A stretch of 64,000 nucleotides of DNA from an uncultured Spirochaetaceae bacterium (GTDB lineage: Bacteria > Spirochaetota > Spirochaetia > Sphaerochaetales > Sphaerochaetaceae). The stretch is from positions 62,001 through 126,000 of the forward strand of contig CALXMP010000002.1 in the NCBI GenBank assembly GCA_944389505.1. The letters run 5' to 3'. Positions within the stretch are counted from its first letter, which is position 1; every line of letters starts with the position of its first letter. The notes under the pieces were generated by a model that had not been told where the DNA came from, did no database searches, and worked only from the letters and a program-made list of their open reading frames with translations. The position numbers were made by a program, and so were the translations under genes. Below, one piece after another: positions 15,413 through 24,346 of this stretch.

Positions 15413-16323
15413 TCAGCATCCTCACAAGAGCCATAATGATGAGCACACCGCTTCTCCTTGGATCGGTTGCCGAGGTCTATGCAGAGCGCACAGGTATGAT
15501 GGTGACTGCGATCGAGGGAATATTCCTCCTTGGCGCATGGGGTGGCTTTGTCGGCACATATATGACAGGAAGCCTTGCTGTCGGAATGCTTGTGGCAATC
15601 GCGGCAGGTGTTGCAACGGCAGCGGTGTATGCCGCGATAACAGTCCTGCTCAAACAGCAGCAGATTGTTACGGGAACGGCAATAAACATCCTTGCAGGTG
15701 GTTTCTGCGCATACTTCCAGCGCGTGCTCTTCGGCATCCCTACAACACCGCTCCAGATAAGCATTCTGGACAGGATTCCTATCCCGTTCCTCTCATCCAT
15801 CCCTGTTATAGGACCGATGCTGTTCAATCAGAATATCCTGACGTACTTCGCGTATATAGTGATACCTGTCTCGTACATAGTGCTGTACAGGACGTCTCTT
15901 GGGCTTGCGATCAGATCTGCAGGCGAGAATCCTGAGGCGGCCGATGCATCGGGAATAAACGTCAACAGGATACGCTTCCTTACAGTCCTGGCAGCAGGTG
16001 CGATGGGCGGTCTTGCCGGTTCATTCTATACCATAGGGTATCTTGGGATGTTCACGACAGGCATCATCGGAGGAAGGGGATGGATAGCATTCGCGATCTG
16101 CTTCCTTGGCAACTGGAATCCAAGGGGGGCTATGTTCGGAACGCTTGTCTTCGGACTTGCAGAGGCTGTATCGATCTACCTCCAGTCCACAGGCGGTATC
16201 GCTGTGATACCGAACGAGTTCGTGATCGCATTGCCGTATATCCTGACAATCATACTCACGATTGCGAAGCGCAACTTCGCAGTTCCAGCAAAGCTCGGAG
16301 TTCCTTATATAAAGGAGAGCTGA
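15409..16323 (+). CDS. Nucleoside-type ABC transporter permease, second subunit
   Basis: 304 residues, second BPD_transp_2 subunit, with VTAIEGIFLLGAW and RSAGENPEAADASGI as the counterparts of the loops in the first permease. It begins in an ATGA overlap with the preceding stop. The transporter probably imports purine nucleosides, judged from characterised BmpDEFG and NupABC homologues. Confidence 0.92.
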   Translation: MISILTRAIMMSTPLLLGSVAEVYAERTGMMVTAIEGIFLLGAWGGFVGTYMTGSLAVGMLVAIAAGVATAAVYAAITVLLKQQQIVTGTAINILAGGFCAYFQRVLFGIPTTPLQISILDRIPIPFLSSIPVIGPMLFNQNILTYFAYIVIPVSYIVLYRTSLGLAIRSAGENPEAADASGINVNRIRFLTVLAAGAMGGLAGSFYTIGYLGMFTTGIIGGRGWIAFAICFLGNWNPRGAMFGTLVFGLAEAVSIYLQSTGGIAVIPNEFVIALPYILTIILTIAKRNFAVPAKLGVPYIKES

Positions 16324-16384
16324 GGTCTTTATTGAGCATATGGCAGCCTTTCAGCTATCATCAGATAGCCGGAGGCTGTTTTTC

Positions 16385-16657
16385 ATGAGTAAATCGATAA
16401 TAACCGTAGTCGGAAAGGACCAGGTCGGGATAATTGCCAAGGTCTGTACCTACCTTGCCGATAATAATGTGAATATACTGGATATCAGCCAGACAATCGT
16501 CGATGGATTCTTCAACATGATGATGATTGCGGATGCCGATGGATCGGAGAAGGAGTTCAAGGCTCTCTCAGCGGAGCTTGAGGATCTCGGAAAGAGCATG
16601 GGCTGCATCATAAAGCTGCAGAGGGAAGAGATTTTCAACAGCATGCAGAGGATATAG
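16385..16657 (+). CDS. ACT-domain protein, UPF0237 family
   Basis: 90-residue single ACT domain starting [20 protein letters not shown], a small-molecule-binding regulatory fold. The start at 16385 is supported by GGAGG nine bases upstream and by normal UPF0237 length; the longer frame adds non-homologous residues. In many genomes this gene precedes UPF0210, exactly as here, so the pair is presumed to act together. The ligand is unknown. Confidence 0.9.
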   Translation: MSKSIITVVGKDQVGIIAKVCTYLADNNVNILDISQTIVDGFFNMMMIADADGSEKEFKALSAELEDLGKSMGCIIKLQREEIFNSMQRI

Positions 16658-16659
16658 GG

Positions 16660-18024
16660 ATGATCAATCTTTCGGAAGTCATTGAGACGAATGCGATGAT
16701 CGAGAAGGAGAATCTCGATGTCAGGACGATAACGCTTGGCATCTCCCTCCTTGATTGCATGGCAGATGATATCAATACAGTATGCACGAAGATCTATGAC
16801 AGGATCACGAAGAAGGCAGAGAATCTTGTAAGGACGGGTGAGGATATCGAGAGGGAGTATGCTATCCCAATAGTCAACAAGAGGATATCCGTTACTCCTA
16901 TAGGCATAATAGGAGCCTCTTCCGCAGCCTCCTCTGAGGATTATGTTAAAATCGCAGAAACCCTGGACAGGGCTGCCAAGGAAGTCGGTGTGAATTTCCT
17001 CGGTGGATACTCCGCTCTTCCTGTCAAGGGAATGACAAAGGCAGAGCGTCTTCTGATTGAGTCGATTCCCGATGCGCTCTCAAGCACTGAGCGCATATGC
17101 TCGTCCGTTGCGCTTGGCTCGACGAAGGTTGGCATCAATATGGATGCTGTTGCCCTGATGGGTAATGTGATAAAGAGAAGCGCGGAGAAGACGAAGGATA
17201 CCGATTCATCGGCATGCACGAAGCTTGTCGTATTCTGCAATGCGCCCGATGACAATCCATTCATGGCAGGTGCTTTCCATGGTGTTACTGAGACCGATGC
17301 CGTCATCAATGTAGGCGTCAGCGGCCCAGGTGTCATAAAGCATGCCGTGGACAGTGTTCCCGATGCGGACTTCGGCGTTCTTGCTGAGACGATAAAGCGC
17401 ACTGCATTCAAGGTCACAAGGCTTGGACAGCTCGTTGCGCAGGAGGCTTCGAAGAGAATGGGGATTCCATTCGGCATCGTTGATCTCTCGCTTGCTCCTA
17501 CGCCTGCTATCGGAGACTCAATCTCTGACATCCTCGAGGGAATGGGACTGGAGAGAACCGGAGCGCCCGGTACCACAGCGGCTCTTGCTCTCCTTAACGA
17601 TCAGGTGAAGAAGGGCGGCATCATGGCATCGAGCTATGTCGGAGGGCTTTCCGGCGCATTCATCCCTGTCAGCGAGGATCAGGGAATGATCAATGCGGTG
17701 AACGCTGGTGCCCTTACGATTGAGAAGCTCGAGGCGATGACATGCATCTGCTCTGTCGGACTGGATATGATTGCTATCCCTGGCGATGTTCCTGAGAGCA
17801 CAATATCCGGGATAATAGCCGATGAGATGGCAATTGGTATGGTCAATCAGAAGACGACAGCAGTGAGGATCATACCTGTGATAGGGAAGGATGTCGGCGA
17901 TACGGCATATTTCGGCGGGCTTCTTGGCTATGCCCCGATAATGGCTGTGAACCGCTTCTCTTCGGAAAGATTCATCGCACGCGGCGGGCGCATACCTGCT
18001 CCTGTGCACAGTTTCAGGAACTGA
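16660..18024 (+). CDS. UPF0210 / DUF711 (PFL-like) family protein
   Basis: 454 residues, full length for the family, with the typical start [20 protein letters not shown] and the PIGIIGAS segment. Structures of homologues show a barrel related to pyruvate formate-lyase-like folds, but no glycyl-radical or activating signature is visible and the reaction is unknown. It starts 2 bases after the UPF0237 stop and is followed at 1 base by an unrecognised gene, forming a tight three-gene unit behind the nucleoside ABC operon. Confidence 0.92.
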   Translation: MINLSEVIETNAMIEKENLDVRTITLGISLLDCMADDINTVCTKIYDRITKKAENLVRTGEDIEREYAIPIVNKRISVTPIGIIGASSAASSEDYVKIAETLDRAAKEVGVNFLGGYSALPVKGMTKAERLLIESIPDALSSTERICSSVALGSTKVGINMDAVALMGNVIKRSAEKTKDTDSSACTKLVVFCNAPDDNPFMAGAFHGVTETDAVINVGVSGPGVIKHAVDSVPDADFGVLAETIKRTAFKVTRLGQLVAQEASKRMGIPFGIVDLSLAPTPAIGDSISDILEGMGLERTGAPGTTAALALLNDQVKKGGIMASSYVGGLSGAFIPVSEDQGMINAVNAGALTIEKLEAMTCICSVGLDMIAIPGDVPESTISGIIADEMAIGMVNQKTTAVRIIPVIGKDVGDTAYFGGLLGYAPIMAVNRFSSERFIARGGRIPAPVHSFRN

Positions 18025-18025
18025 T

Positions 18026-18961
18026 ATGATTATACAGATTACAGAGGAATTCATCATAGGAACCAGCACTTCGCCCGATATGGAGAGCTTCAGAAACGAG
18101 GTTGAGGGTATAAGAAAATCACTCATAGATGCCATAGCAGCGAAAGCAGTTGGCAATGGCGTCATTTATGCGCCATGCTATCATGCGGTGATCGATACCG
18201 GAGAAATGCACTATGCCGATCTTCTTGCCGTGGAGTATTTTGACTCCCCGTCTGTGGATCATTCCATGATAAGGATGTTCAAGAGGACCGTTAAGGAAGC
18301 AATCCGCGAAGCAATGCCAGAGGCGGAGATCCGTCACTGTGAAGGCTCTGCATTCGATGGATCCCTTCTTTTCTTCCATGAGCTCAATGATATGATTGAG
18401 GAGCAACGCGATGCGGTCCTGGATAACTTTCCTGTTATCTATGATGTGAAGGATCTTACCGATGCTGCTCTCAATTCATCGGTATCCCCCGCATGCGATC
18501 ACTATCATTATCTTCTTGCAGAAAGCAATCTGAGATGCAGAACACAGAAGCATGGCAAGGATGCGATGCTGGATCTGGATGAGAAGCTCGGTAGCCTCCG
18601 CTATGGTATGAAGAGAGCCCTCATGTCAGCTCTTGAGAGCGGCAGCGGATACCACTTTTTCCCAGGAAGCTTTGCTGTAAGCTATGAGGATAAGCATACG
18701 CTTGTAGCAAGATTCTTCGATGTGATTGGGTGTCCGAAAGGAATCGCTTCTGATTCTGCCTCTAGGGTTATCGATGAGGCATATAAAGAAGCCAGCAGGG
18801 TTCTCGAAGAGGATGGAGGGGAGATCACGCATCCAGTACTCAGCGAGACAGACATCATCCCTGATAACCCTCCATCATTCTTCCATAGGCTTATGGATAG
18901 AGCGGAGAAATACAGGGACGAGAGACTCAGCCTCGATGAATCAGGGTTCCGGTACTTCTGA
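18026..18961 (+). CDS. Hypothetical protein co-transcribed with UPF0237-UPF0210
   Basis: 311 residues, soluble, acidic, no signal peptide and no membrane segment. I do not recognise a family. It has many His and Asp/Glu residues (SPACDHYHYLLAES, the terminal RYF) but no standard catalytic motif. The AGGA site 6 bases before the ATG and the 1-base spacing to UPF0210 make it a real gene and a likely functional partner of that family. It ends inside the bidirectional terminator at 18947. Confidence 0.7.
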   Translation: MIIQITEEFIIGTSTSPDMESFRNEVEGIRKSLIDAIAAKAVGNGVIYAPCYHAVIDTGEMHYADLLAVEYFDSPSVDHSMIRMFKRTVKEAIREAMPEAEIRHCEGSAFDGSLLFFHELNDMIEEQRDAVLDNFPVIYDVKDLTDAALNSSVSPACDHYHYLLAESNLRCRTQKHGKDAMLDLDEKLGSLRYGMKRALMSALESGSGYHFFPGSFAVSYEDKHTLVARFFDVIGCPKGIASDSASRVIDEAYKEASRVLEEDGGEITHPVLSETDIIPDNPPSFFHRLMDRAEKYRDERLSLDESGFRYF

Positions 18962-18980
18962 CAGTACCGGACCTTTCTTA
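18947..18980. terminator. Bidirectional terminator between convergent genes
   Basis: TCCGGTACT (18948-18956) and AGTACCGGA (18963-18971) form a 9-bp stem with a 6-base loop spanning the stop of the hypothetical gene. CCTTTCTT follows on the plus strand, next to the stop of bcp at 18978. Confidence 0.7.
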
Positions 18981-19439
18981 GTGCTCTTCCAGATACTTCC
19001 TTACATCATCTCCATGGGTTGCTGTATTTACTTTCTTCCAGACCTTGAGCACCGTTCCATCCTCACCAATGAGGAATGTTGATCTGATTACGCCTATCGT
19101 CTTCTTCCCATAGAGCATCTTCTCTCCATATGCTCCATAGAGTTCCATGACCTTATGCTCAGGATCTGAAAGAAGCGTGAATGGAAGTGTGAATTTTTCC
19201 CTGAATTTTACATGAGAGCCCGGTTTATCAGGACTTACGCCTATTACTACTGCATTCAGGCCTTCAAAGCCCGTGGTATTGTCACGGAGGGAGCAGGCTT
19301 CCTTAGTGCAGCCTGGAGTATTGTCCTTAGGATAGAAATAGAGGATTACCTTCTTTCCTCTATACGATGACAGCGTTACGTTATTCCCGTCCTGATCCTC
19401 AAGCGTGAAATCAGGGGCGATAGTCTTTTCCTCGATCAT
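18978..19439 (-). CDS. bcp: Thiol peroxidase, Bcp/PrxQ family
   Basis: Thioredoxin-fold peroxiredoxin (153 residues) that reduces peroxides in the cytosol. The peroxidatic Cys44 and resolving Cys49 are in the motif TPGCTKEAC, typical of the atypical 2-Cys BCP subgroup. Monocistronic. The only possible promoter is a weak TTGCAA-N17-GATGCT, which would end 6 bases before the ATG. No Shine-Dalgarno sequence is evident. Confidence 0.95.
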   Translation of the reverse strand: MIEEKTIAPDFTLEDQDGNNVTLSSYRGKKVILYFYPKDNTPGCTKEACSLRDNTTGFEGLNAVVIGVSPDKPGSHVKFREKFTLPFTLLSDPEHKVMELYGAYGEKMLYGKKTIGVIRSTFLIGEDGTVLKVWKKVNTATHGDDVRKYLEEH

Positions 19440-19681
19440 GCAATAAGCATCTCATTTTCCTTCCAGTATTGCAAGACAATGCCTGGCCCATCATATTTTG
19501 GGGATAGAGCAATAAAATTCCATTATTTCTGGAGAAAATGGCAAGAACTATTCTTGAATTTTGATATTTATCTGTATTGTATGGATATAGCAGAGTAATC
19601 TGCAACTACGGACATGGAATCAGAGTGCTTTTTCTTCCTTTCCTGTGTGTATGGACTTCTGCGTAGTTTGGGTGTAGTTGC

Positions 19682-19709
19682 TTGCCGCTTATTTTCTATA
19701 TGCTATACT
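19682..19709 (+). promoter_or_regulatory. Promoter of the BI-1 family / pseudouridine synthase operon
   Basis: TTGCCG (19682-19687), 16-base spacer, TATACT (19704-19709), followed by AGGAG and the ATG at 19727. The rest of the 287-base gap after bcp shows no feature I can support. Confidence 0.5.
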
Positions 19710-19726
19710 TAGGACAGGAGTTTTGA

Positions 19727-20434
19727 ATGAAAGATAAATCGCTTGTACTTCATGATGTATCACTGAGAGAGAATGTTCTCCTCAGAAATGTATATCTCTG
19801 GATGGTCCTTGGCCTTGCAATCACTGCGGGCGTGGCCTTCGCAGCATCCCACTCGATGGCGGTAATGAGATATGTCGTGCTCAATCCAATGGTCACGCTC
19901 GTCGTGTTCATTGCTCAGCTTGTCATGGTGATGATGCTCTCTGGAAGGGTAGAGAGGATGCAGACTGGAACGGCAATTGCTGTGTTCCTTGGCTATTCGG
20001 CTCTCACCGGTCTTACGCTCTCGTCAATCTTCTTCGCTTATGCCATGGCTGACATCTCCCTTGCGTTCATCTCGGCAACTGCTGTCTTCGCAGGTGGTGC
20101 TGTCTATGGAACGGTGACAAGAAGAGATCTCAGAGGAATGGGCGGCTATCTGATGATGGGTCTTTTCGGACTGATCATCGCCTCGGTCGTGAATCTCTTC
20201 CTCAGATCATCTGGATTTGATTTCATGATCTCCATAATCGGAGTTCTGCTCTTTACCGGCCTTACCGCATGGGATTCCCGCCGTATAGCTGATATCAATA
20301 GCCAGTTCGGACCTGATATGACGAATGAGGAGCTGACGAAGATAGGAATCCTCGGAGCTCTTGAGCTCTATCTCGATTTCCTCAATATCTTCCTCTATCT
20401 TCTCAGAATCTTCGGAAGATCAAGTGACAACTGA
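19727..20434 (+). CDS. Bax inhibitor-1 / YccA family membrane protein
   Basis: 235 residues with seven predicted membrane helices and the family hallmarks GLAITAGVAFAAS, FLGYSALTGLTLS and the C-terminal ALELYLDFLNIFLYLLRI. Characterised homologues (YetJ) are pH-sensitive calcium-leak channels, and E. coli YccA modulates FtsH. Its physiological role here is unknown. The last bases overlap the following gene by 11 bases. Confidence 0.92.
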   Translation: MKDKSLVLHDVSLRENVLLRNVYLWMVLGLAITAGVAFAASHSMAVMRYVVLNPMVTLVVFIAQLVMVMMLSGRVERMQTGTAIAVFLGYSALTGLTLSSIFFAYAMADISLAFISATAVFAGGAVYGTVTRRDLRGMGGYLMMGLFGLIIASVVNLFLRSSGFDFMISIIGVLLFTGLTAWDSRRIADINSQFGPDMTNEELTKIGILGALELYLDFLNIFLYLLRIFGRSSDN

Positions 20435-21107
20435 TACGCATCTTGTCTTCGAGGGCCCTGATACCCTCATATGGTGGAAGGAGAGCGGCATCCCGACTGT
20501 TCCATTGAAGAACACGATCGATGGCCGGACTCTCCTTTCCATCGCATCTGCATACTACCCTGAGATCAGATGCTGCCATGGTGATAACCCATGGGAGGGC
20601 GGGGTAGTGCACCGTCTCGATAATCTCACTAAAGGTCTTGTCCTAATAGCCCGCAATCAGAAGGCATATGATGCGCTGATGCAGCAGCAGAAGAAGGACA
20701 TGATCGTCAAGGAATACAGGGCGAAAACATCATCTGGAAGATCCCTGGAGGAGGGATTCGAGCCTTTTCCTCAGTACCCAATAACAGAGGGTCCTGTACG
20801 TGTCACGTCCTATTTCCGCTCATTCGGGAAGGGCGGAAAGAGCGTCCGTCCTGTCGCAGCTGCTGTCAGGCATATGAAGGGGAAGGTCTATACAACGGAG
20901 ATTATCCCAGAAGGCGAGGAGGAGTTCCTCTGCACGATCACAAGGGGCTTCCGGCACCAGATAAGATCCCATCTTGCATGGGCCGGTCATCCAATCCTCG
21001 GAGATGTCCAGTATGGAGGCATAGAGTCCGAGGATTTCGGCCTCGAGGCTATCTCGATAAGCTATATCGAGCCATGCTCTGGGCGGAAGCTCACAATCAC
21101 AATCTGA
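20424..21107 (+). CDS. RluA-family pseudouridine synthase
   Basis: 227 residues without an S4 domain. The catalytic loop GGVVHRLDNLTKGLVLIA contains the essential Asp of the HRLD motif, and RQIRSHLAWAGHPILGD-like sequence follows near residue 190. The target U in rRNA or tRNA cannot be told. A GTG start at 20424, inside the end of the BI-1 gene and after a GGAAG site, is chosen because no ATG occurs before the conserved domain. Its stop directly abuts that of purU. Confidence 0.87.
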   Translation: MTTDTHLVFEGPDTLIWWKESGIPTVPLKNTIDGRTLLSIASAYYPEIRCCHGDNPWEGGVVHRLDNLTKGLVLIARNQKAYDALMQQQKKDMIVKEYRAKTSSGRSLEEGFEPFPQYPITEGPVRVTSYFRSFGKGGKSVRPVAAAVRHMKGKVYTTEIIPEGEEEFLCTITRGFRHQIRSHLAWAGHPILGDVQYGGIESEDFGLEAISISYIEPCSGRKLTITI

Positions 21108-21965
21108 TCACCGCTCGACGGGGAAGACTATTGTCCTGCCGCCATTGATGATTATCCTGTGCTCGAGATGGGCCTTTACGGCATTGGCAAGGACTCTCTT
21201 CTCGCAGTCTTTCCCGACTTCCTTCAGTCCATTTGGTGTCAGCTCATGGCTGACCCTTACCGTATCCTGCTCTATGATTGGCCCCTGGTCGAGGTCTTCC
21301 GATGCATAGTGGGCCGTTGCTCCAATCATCTTCACACCTCTCTGGTATGCTCTGAGGTATGGATTTGCACCCTGGAATGCTGGAAGGAATGCATGATGGA
21401 TGTTGATTATCCTTCCCTTCCATTCATCGGTGAACTCCGGTGAGAGAATCTGCATGTAGCGGGCAAGTACCACCAGATCGATATCAAAGCGCTTCAGGAG
21501 GTCCCTTATCTTCATCTCCTGCTCAGCCTTATCATTACCGACAGGGAAGCAGTAGTAGGGTATCCTGAACTGATTCGCCGCAATCTCAAGATCTGGGTGG
21601 TTTGAGATGATGAGCGGAATCTCGCAGCTGAGCTCGCCTTCAAGCTTTCTGGAAATCAGATCATAGAGGCAGTGGCTTGCCTTGGAGACAAGGATTGCCA
21701 CACGCATCCTGTAGTCCGACCAGTGGCAGGACCAGCTGAGACCTTCCTTCTCTGCGACCTTTGCAAATCCATCCTCCAGCTCCTTCCTTGTCTCCTTCAT
21801 ATCGGAGGCATCGATCTCTATGCGCATATAGAAGCGCTTCTCGTAGCTGTCCGTATGCTGCTGGCACTTGAGGATGTTGTATCCCTTCTCGTAGAAGAAT
21901 CCCACCGTTGATGCAAGAAGACCCTTCTTGTCCTCAGCCTGGATGAGGAATATAGCACGTATCAT
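21108..21965 (-). CDS. purU: Formyltetrahydrofolate deformylase
   Basis: Hydrolyses 10-formyl-THF to formate and THF, balancing one-carbon pools and supplying formate for purine synthesis. 285 residues: N-terminal ACT domain (IFLIQAEDKKGLLASTVGFF), then a formyltransferase-like domain with HHAFLPAF and GATAHYASEDLDQGPII, which separates it from PurN. It starts in an ATGA overlap with xseB. Confidence 0.95.
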   Translation of the reverse strand: MIRAIFLIQAEDKKGLLASTVGFFYEKGYNILKCQQHTDSYEKRFYMRIEIDASDMKETRKELEDGFAKVAEKEGLSWSCHWSDYRMRVAILVSKASHCLYDLISRKLEGELSCEIPLIISNHPDLEIAANQFRIPYYCFPVGNDKAEQEMKIRDLLKRFDIDLVVLARYMQILSPEFTDEWKGRIINIHHAFLPAFQGANPYLRAYQRGVKMIGATAHYASEDLDQGPIIEQDTVRVSHELTPNGLKEVGKDCEKRVLANAVKAHLEHRIIINGGRTIVFPVER

Positions 21966-22183
21966 TCTTCATCCTCCTCAAATGGCTCTGTCTCAAGTTC
22001 CATCTCGTTATCGGAGGTGACCTTCTCAACCTTCCTCTGTATTTCGGTAAGGGTCTTCGTCAGCTTCTTTCCAAGCGCTGCAGCTTCCTCATAGAGCTTT
22101 ATAGACTCCTCAAGCCCTGTCTCATCGTTCTTCAGGAGATCGGTGATCTCCTCCATTCTCTTAAGATCGCTCTCAAAGCTCAT
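21962..22183 (-). CDS. xseB: Exodeoxyribonuclease VII small subunit
   Basis: 73-residue helical protein with SFESDLKRMEEITDLL and LEESIKLYEEAAALGKK, the signature of XseB, which binds XseA to form the single-strand-specific nuclease. Start 22183 is supported by GGAGG 8 bases upstream, one base after the xseA stop. Confidence 0.94.
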   Translation of the reverse strand: MSFESDLKRMEEITDLLKNDETGLEESIKLYEEAAALGKKLTKTLTEIQRKVEKVTSDNEMELETEPFEEDEE

Positions 22184-22184
22184 A

Positions 22185-23573
22185 TTATTCCTCCACCCTG
22201 GACAGCACCGTGCCATCCATAAGCCTTGTTCTTATGATATCCCCAGGACCAAGCTGACTGCTGCTGCGGACAATGGTCCCGTCTTCCTTCGCCGTGACGG
22301 AGTATCCTCTTCCAAGGATTGTCAGCGGTGACAGCGCCTCCGCCTCCCTGATAGCTGAATCAAGCCTCGTCCGTGTGACGAGTATGCGTCCCCTGATTCT
22401 CTCCTCCGGTGTGGAGATTACCCTGTCAATCCGCCTTCTTGCATTCTCTATACGGTCCATCACGGCCTCTTCCTGCCTGTCGAGGTTTATTCTCAGCTCC
22501 CTGATGCCGGACTCCACCTTCCTGTCAATTGCCGATGAGATCTCCTCCTCGGCATAGCCAAGGCGTGTCTGGGCATTCTGCATACGGAGGATGAGAAGCT
22601 TCCTGAGATCCTCTGAGGAAGGAATGCTTCCAGATAGCGAAGCAAGCTTTCTCTCGAATGAATAAAGTCCCTTCAGCGCATCGGAAAGCCTGATCCTAGC
22701 CTCTGCCAGCCTTGCTCTGACAGCACTGTCAGCGCCAGACAGCGCGCTCTGGAGCCGCTCCCTGCGCCTGTATATCGTCTCGGTCGCAAGCTCGGCTGCT
22801 GCAGATGGGGTAGGTGCTCGCCTGTCCGCAGCAAAGTCCGATATAGGCCAGTCAATCTCATGTCCGACTGCAGATATGACTGGAATCGAGCAGTTATGGA
22901 TCGCTTCAATGACCTCAGGCTCTGAGAAGCAGGCAAGATCCTCGACGCTTCCGCCGCCTCTGCCTACAATCAGGAGATCGCATGCCTGGAAGTTATCTGC
23001 CTGCCGTATACGGGATGCGATCGATGCTGCAGCTCCATCTCCCTGCACAGCTGCAGGGAAGATGATTATATCGAGGGATGGGGCCCTGCGCCTCGTTATG
23101 TTGAGGATATCGCGTATAGCAGCTCCAGTAGGGCTTGTCACGACACCCAGTGTCCTGATCTCCTCCGGTATCGGTTTCTTCTTATCCTCATCGAAGTATC
23201 CGAGACCCCTGTAGTACTCCTTGCGCTTCTCAATTATCTGGAGAAGATCACCTTCTCCCTTCCTCTTCATCTCTCTGATGACATATGTGAGCTTTCCTGT
23301 CTTCGTGTAGAAGGAGAGGGATCCTCTTGCTACGACAAGATCCCCGTTCTTTGGGTATTCCATAGCATACTGGGCAGAACGGAATACAGCCGCATCTATA
23401 GCGCTTGAGCTGTCCTTGAGCGTGAAGTACCAGTGCCCTGATGATGCAGGTCTGAATCCTGATATCTCACCCTCGATCCTCAGCTCATAGAATATCTCCT
23501 CGACAGTATCATGAATAATGCTGTTCGCCTCGCTTACGGTAAGCGTTCTGCCGAAGATGTCGTAGCTCTCCAT
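22185..23573 (-). CDS. xseA: Exodeoxyribonuclease VII large subunit
   Basis: 462 residues: N-terminal OB-fold (SGHWYFTLKDSSSAIDAAVF), catalytic core with TSPTGAAIRDI and the GRGGGSVEDLACF motif, and a long coiled-coil C-terminal part. It degrades single-stranded DNA to acid-soluble oligonucleotides. There is no Shine-Dalgarno sequence; a TACAAT hexamer ends 6 bases before the ATG, so a leaderless mRNA is likely. Heads the xseA-xseB-purU operon. Confidence 0.95.
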   Translation of the reverse strand: MESYDIFGRTLTVSEANSIIHDTVEEIFYELRIEGEISGFRPASSGHWYFTLKDSSSAIDAAVFRSAQYAMEYPKNGDLVVARGSLSFYTKTGKLTYVIREMKRKGEGDLLQIIEKRKEYYRGLGYFDEDKKKPIPEEIRTLGVVTSPTGAAIRDILNITRRRAPSLDIIIFPAAVQGDGAAASIASRIRQADNFQACDLLIVGRGGGSVEDLACFSEPEVIEAIHNCSIPVISAVGHEIDWPISDFAADRRAPTPSAAAELATETIYRRRERLQSALSGADSAVRARLAEARIRLSDALKGLYSFERKLASLSGSIPSSEDLRKLLILRMQNAQTRLGYAEEEISSAIDRKVESGIRELRINLDRQEEAVMDRIENARRRIDRVISTPEERIRGRILVTRTRLDSAIREAEALSPLTILGRGYSVTAKEDGTIVRSSSQLGPGDIIRTRLMDGTVLSRVEE

Positions 23574-23579
23574 GCGTTC

Positions 23580-23613
23580 ATTGTAGCAGATATGGGAATG
23601 ATGATGCTATCAT
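23580..23613. promoter_or_regulatory. Back-to-back -10 elements of xseA and the YwaF-like gene
   Basis: The 47-base gap between the divergent start codons holds TACAAT on the minus strand (23585-23580, 6 bases before the xseA ATG) and TATCAT on the plus strand (23608-23613, 7 bases before the plus-strand ATG). Matching -35 elements are weak and would lie inside or beyond the opposite -10. Both genes should give leaderless transcripts. Confidence 0.4.
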
Positions 23614-23620
23614 ATGGGGC

Positions 23621-24346
23621 ATGGAACCTTGGCTGTATACATCCGAAGCCATCCCCGACGGGTATGGCATGGGAACATTCTCCATAGGCCATATCGCATG
23701 GCTTGTCGCAGCTGCCGTAATATGCATAACGCTTGGCAGGCGGTACAGAGCGGATGATGAGGAGAAGAGGGCGAGGATAAGGAAGATCCTCGGCATCCTT
23801 CTCATCGCCGATGAGATCTATAAGTATGTCGTCACGATATCGACAGGGCAGTGGATCTGGGAGTTCCTGCCCCTGCATCTCTGCTCGATATCCGTATTCA
23901 TAGCATTCTTCCATGCCTTCACGGGGTGGATATATTTTGCGGAATATCTCTATGCTGTATCACTTCCGACGGCAATAATGGCCCTGGTATTCCCTGACTG
24001 GATGAATCTGCCGTTTTTTAATCTCATGTGCTTCCACAGTTTTTCGATACATGTTCTCATCATGCTTTATCCTTCGATGCTGCTCTTCGGCGGATTCAGA
24101 CCGTCGGCAAGGAGACTTATGCGGCTGATACCGTTCATATTCATCTACGGGGTAGCAATATACTTCGTGAACAACGCGCTTGGCTCTAACTTCTTCTTTA
24201 TGAATGGAGCGGCAGAGGGGAATCCTCTGTCCATCCTCGAGCGGTATATAGGAGGATGGTACAGGGTGGCATTCCCCATTATTGCAGCGATTGTGTGGCT
24301 TCCGATGTATCTGATTCCTTTAAAGCTCAGGAAAGGCCGTTCCTGA
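23621..24346 (+). CDS. YwaF / TIGR02206-like integral membrane protein
   Basis: 241 residues with six to seven membrane helices. Family hallmarks include FSIGHIAWLV near the N-terminus, WEFLPLHLCSISVF and FFNLMCFHSFSIHVLIM. The function of this family is unknown. Leaderless start inferred from TATCAT seven bases before the ATG and absence of a ribosome binding site. Its 3' end overlaps the convergent pncB gene by 20 bases. Confidence 0.83.
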   Translation: MEPWLYTSEAIPDGYGMGTFSIGHIAWLVAAAVICITLGRRYRADDEEKRARIRKILGILLIADEIYKYVVTISTGQWIWEFLPLHLCSISVFIAFFHAFTGWIYFAEYLYAVSLPTAIMALVFPDWMNLPFFNLMCFHSFSIHVLIMLYPSMLLFGGFRPSARRLMRLIPFIFIYGVAIYFVNNALGSNFFFMNGAAEGNPLSILERYIGGWYRVAFPIIAAIVWLPMYLIPLKLRKGRS

